DNA of 64,000 nt from Limnomonas spitsbergensis (lineage: Eukaryota > Chlorophyta > Chlorophyceae > Chlamydomonadales): positions 5,456,001 through 5,520,000 of the forward strand of contig JAYJMM010000123.1 in NCBI GenBank assembly GCA_037349105.1, given 5' to 3'. The translations under genes were made by a program, and so were the position numbers. The notes beneath the pieces are model-generated. The model saw only the letters and a program-made list of their open reading frames with translations, did not search any database and had not been told where the DNA came from. Shown piece by piece: positions 61,706-64,000 of the stretch (positions within the stretch are counted from its first letter, which is position 1; each line of letters starts with the position of its first letter).

Positions 61706-63690
61706 CTGCCATTTTTGAGGGTATATTGTTTAGGGTTTAGTGTTAAGGGCATGCCTGCCATTGTTGGAGGGGAGAGGATCATAAGAGGAACGACCACGCA
61801 TGTAAGGCAGGCAAGCCAGCAAACCAACCACCATTTTCCAAGCTGCCTCTGGATAGGCTACACGCTTCCCGGGCAGCCCTTGCCCCAACCAACCACCATG
61901 CCCCACGCCGCCGCAGGATAGTCAACGTCATTCCCATGCAGCCCTTGCCCCAAGCAAGACAGCCAACCGACCACCATGCCCCACGCTGCGTCAGGCCAGT
62001 CACCGTCATTCCCAGGCAGCCCTCGCCCCTACCTCCAATTTCCCCACCTCAGCCCTGTCCCTGCCACTGCCCTGCCCTGTAAGTACCTGCCCATGCACAT
62101 GCCCCACAACCCAGTCTTGCCTCAGCCACTCCATTGTTTCTGCATTTTGCCTCTGCCCATTCCAATCCCCACCCTGCACACACCCCTTCCCTGTTCATGC
62201 CACTACCCTGCTGCCTGCCCTGCTCCCAACCCAGTCCTGCCATCGGCCCTACTTGGATTATCCATTTTGCTGCTGTCGTCCCTAGCCCCTTGCTCCTGCC
62301 CATTCCTATCCCCACCCTGCACACACCCCTTCCCTGCTCATGCCACTACCCTGCTGCCTGCCCTGCTCCCAACCCAGTCCTGCCATCGGCCCTACTTGGA
62401 TTATCCATTTTGCTGCTGCTGCCCCTAGCCCCTTACTCCTGCCCATTCCTATCCCCACCCTGCACACACCCCTTCCCTGTTCATGCCACTACCCTGCTGC
62501 CTGCCCTGCTCCCAACCCAGTCCTGCCATCGGCCCTACTTGGATTATCCATTTTGCTGCTGCTGCCCCTAGCCCCTTACTCCTGCCCATTCCTATCCCCA
62601 CCCTGCACACACCCCTTCCCTGTTCATGCCACTACCCTGCTGCCTGCCCTGCTCCCAACCCAGTCCTGCCATCGGCCCTACTTGGATTATCCATTTTGCT
62701 GCTGTCGCCCCTACTTGGATTATCCATTTTGCTGCTGCTGCCCCTAGCCCCTTACTCCTGCCCATTCCTATCCCCACCCTGCACACACCCCTTCCCTGTT
62801 CATGCCACTACCCTGCTGCCTGCCCTGCTCCCTGCTCATGCCTATGTCCCAACCCAGTCCTGCCATCTGCCCTACTTGGATTATCCATTTTGCTGCTGTC
62901 GCCCCTAGCCCCTTGCTCCTGCCCATTCCTATCCCCACCCTGCACACACCCCTTCCCTGTTCATGCCACTACCCTGCTGCCTGCCCTGCTCCCAACCCAG
63001 TCCTGCCATCGGCCCTACTTGGATTATCCATTTTGCTGCTGCTGCCCCTGCCCCTTACTCCATCCCGCTCCCATCCCCACACCGCTCACACCCCTGGCCT
63101 GCCCTGTTCATACCACAACCCTGCTCCTGCTAATCCCTGAACCTGTTCGTGCCCCAACTCAGTAGTCCATTTGGCCCCTCTTAGATTGTGCTTGCATTTT
63201 AACCCTGACCCTGCTGTAGCCCCTGCCAGGCTCCAATGTCCACCCTGCTCACCCCTCGTCCCTGTCCATGCCCATTGCCCCACCCAGATTTTACCATTGC
63301 ACCTACCTGGTTTGTGCCTTTGCCGCTGCCCCTTGTCCGTGCCCGTGCCCATGCCTGTGCCCGTGCCTGGTTGCCCGTGCCCTGCCTATGCCCGTGCCCC
63401 TACCTGGTTGCTGCCTTTGCCGATGCCCTTCCCTGCCCGTGCCCTTACCCAACCCTGCCCATACCCTGGCCCTGGCCCTGGCCATGCCACCACAAGTTTC
63501 GGCCTCTACCCCCACCCTGTTCCCACGTTTTGCCCACCACCCTGCCCTGTCCCTGCCGCTACCCTACCCATGTCCATGCCCATGCCCATGCCCTGCCCAT
63601 GCCCCAGCCTGCCCATGCCACTACAAGTTTCCGTTATTTGCCTCTTTGCCCCATCCCTCCCCCCCCTGGCCCTCGTGATCTGCGGCCCGC
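61706..63690. repeat. Upstream intron: 143-base array and C-rich repeats
   Basis: Bases 61748-61765 (gcatgcctgccattgttgga) are a copy of exon 1's acceptor edge (gcatgcctgccatttttgag). Bases 61860-62030 hold two to three units with accaaccaccatgccccacg. Bases 62130-63060 are about six 143-base units (cctacttggattatccattt, tgccactaccctgctgcctg), one enlarged to 176 bases. Bases 63060-63680 are ccctgcccatgcc-type repeats. Because neighbouring arrays copy exon edges, the 143-base unit may copy an exon outside the window. Confidence 0.75.
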
Positions 63691-64000
63691 ATGAGGGTTG
63701 GTAGCATCCTTTCTGCCAGAAGGGATGGACGTTTAAACAGTGCTCTCTGCATGCCTCGATTGAAGAGCAAACTTTAACATGTCGCAGGGGCAAGCCATCA
63801 GGCCAGAGAGAATTGCCATGTCTGTCCCATGTTCTCTTTCAGTCCTTTGCCCCGCATGCATGACCATCGCATGCTGCGAGCGCTGCCCCAATTACGTACA
63901 GCGTGAACTTCTCCCTTTCAAACTCTGATACCTAGCCCACTGGGCAGTTGATCTGCTGTTACAGCTGCCCCCCTCAATGCCGTAGCATGCCGCAGCAGCC
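63691..64000. other. Unassigned right end
   Basis: Unique-looking sequence. A minus frame near 63793-63680 reads HVKVCSSIEACREHCLNVHP and FWQKGCYQPSCGPQITR with several cysteines and might be part of an exon or an element, but no splice sites or family support it. Confidence 0.3.

Overview
This is eukaryotic nuclear DNA. Both genes recognised here are split into short exons with GT-AG introns, and the introns are full of tandem repeats. I found no bacterial operon, rRNA, tRNA or CRISPR array. A plant-type phospholipase C, GTGAG/GTGCG-rich 5' splice sites, GC-rich exons and degenerate Arabidopsis-type telomere text (CCCTAAA) in introns suggest a green alga. A prasinophyte is my guess, at low confidence.

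Layout. Positions 2159-13167 (+) hold seven exons with the 3' half of a phosphoinositide-specific phospholipase C (end of the Y half of the barrel, then a C2 domain, then the stop). The X-box half lies left of the window. Positions 61705-15463 (-) hold fourteen exons of a large multi-membrane-span protein of about 1,875 residues, whose N-terminus lies right of the window. It looks like a TRP-like (Flc/Pkd2-type) channel, but that is tentative. The two genes converge and their stop codons are about 2.3 kb apart. Exon coordinates were assembled by hand from splice sites, phase continuity and, for the phospholipase, family similarity. Two exons of the membrane protein (near 29450 and 22150) need a one-base correction to stay open.

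Nearly everything else is intron. One intron of the membrane-protein gene (31182-61628) is about 30 kb long and almost entirely a 45-base satellite of about 650 units with kilobase-scale internal duplications. Other introns carry 35-, 19-, 36-, 119/133-, about 155- and 143-base arrays and long polypurine tracts.

The most interesting observation is that many introns contain degenerate or near-exact copies of the edge of their own flanking exon, including the splice site, often in tandem. The 45-base satellite is bordered on both sides by copies of the 26-residue exon at 61629-61705 and keeps a ten-base piece of that exon in most units. This suggests introns here grow by repeated tandem duplication across exon-intron junctions, leaving decoy splice sites and exon fragments behind. 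I call these copies 'echoes' below.
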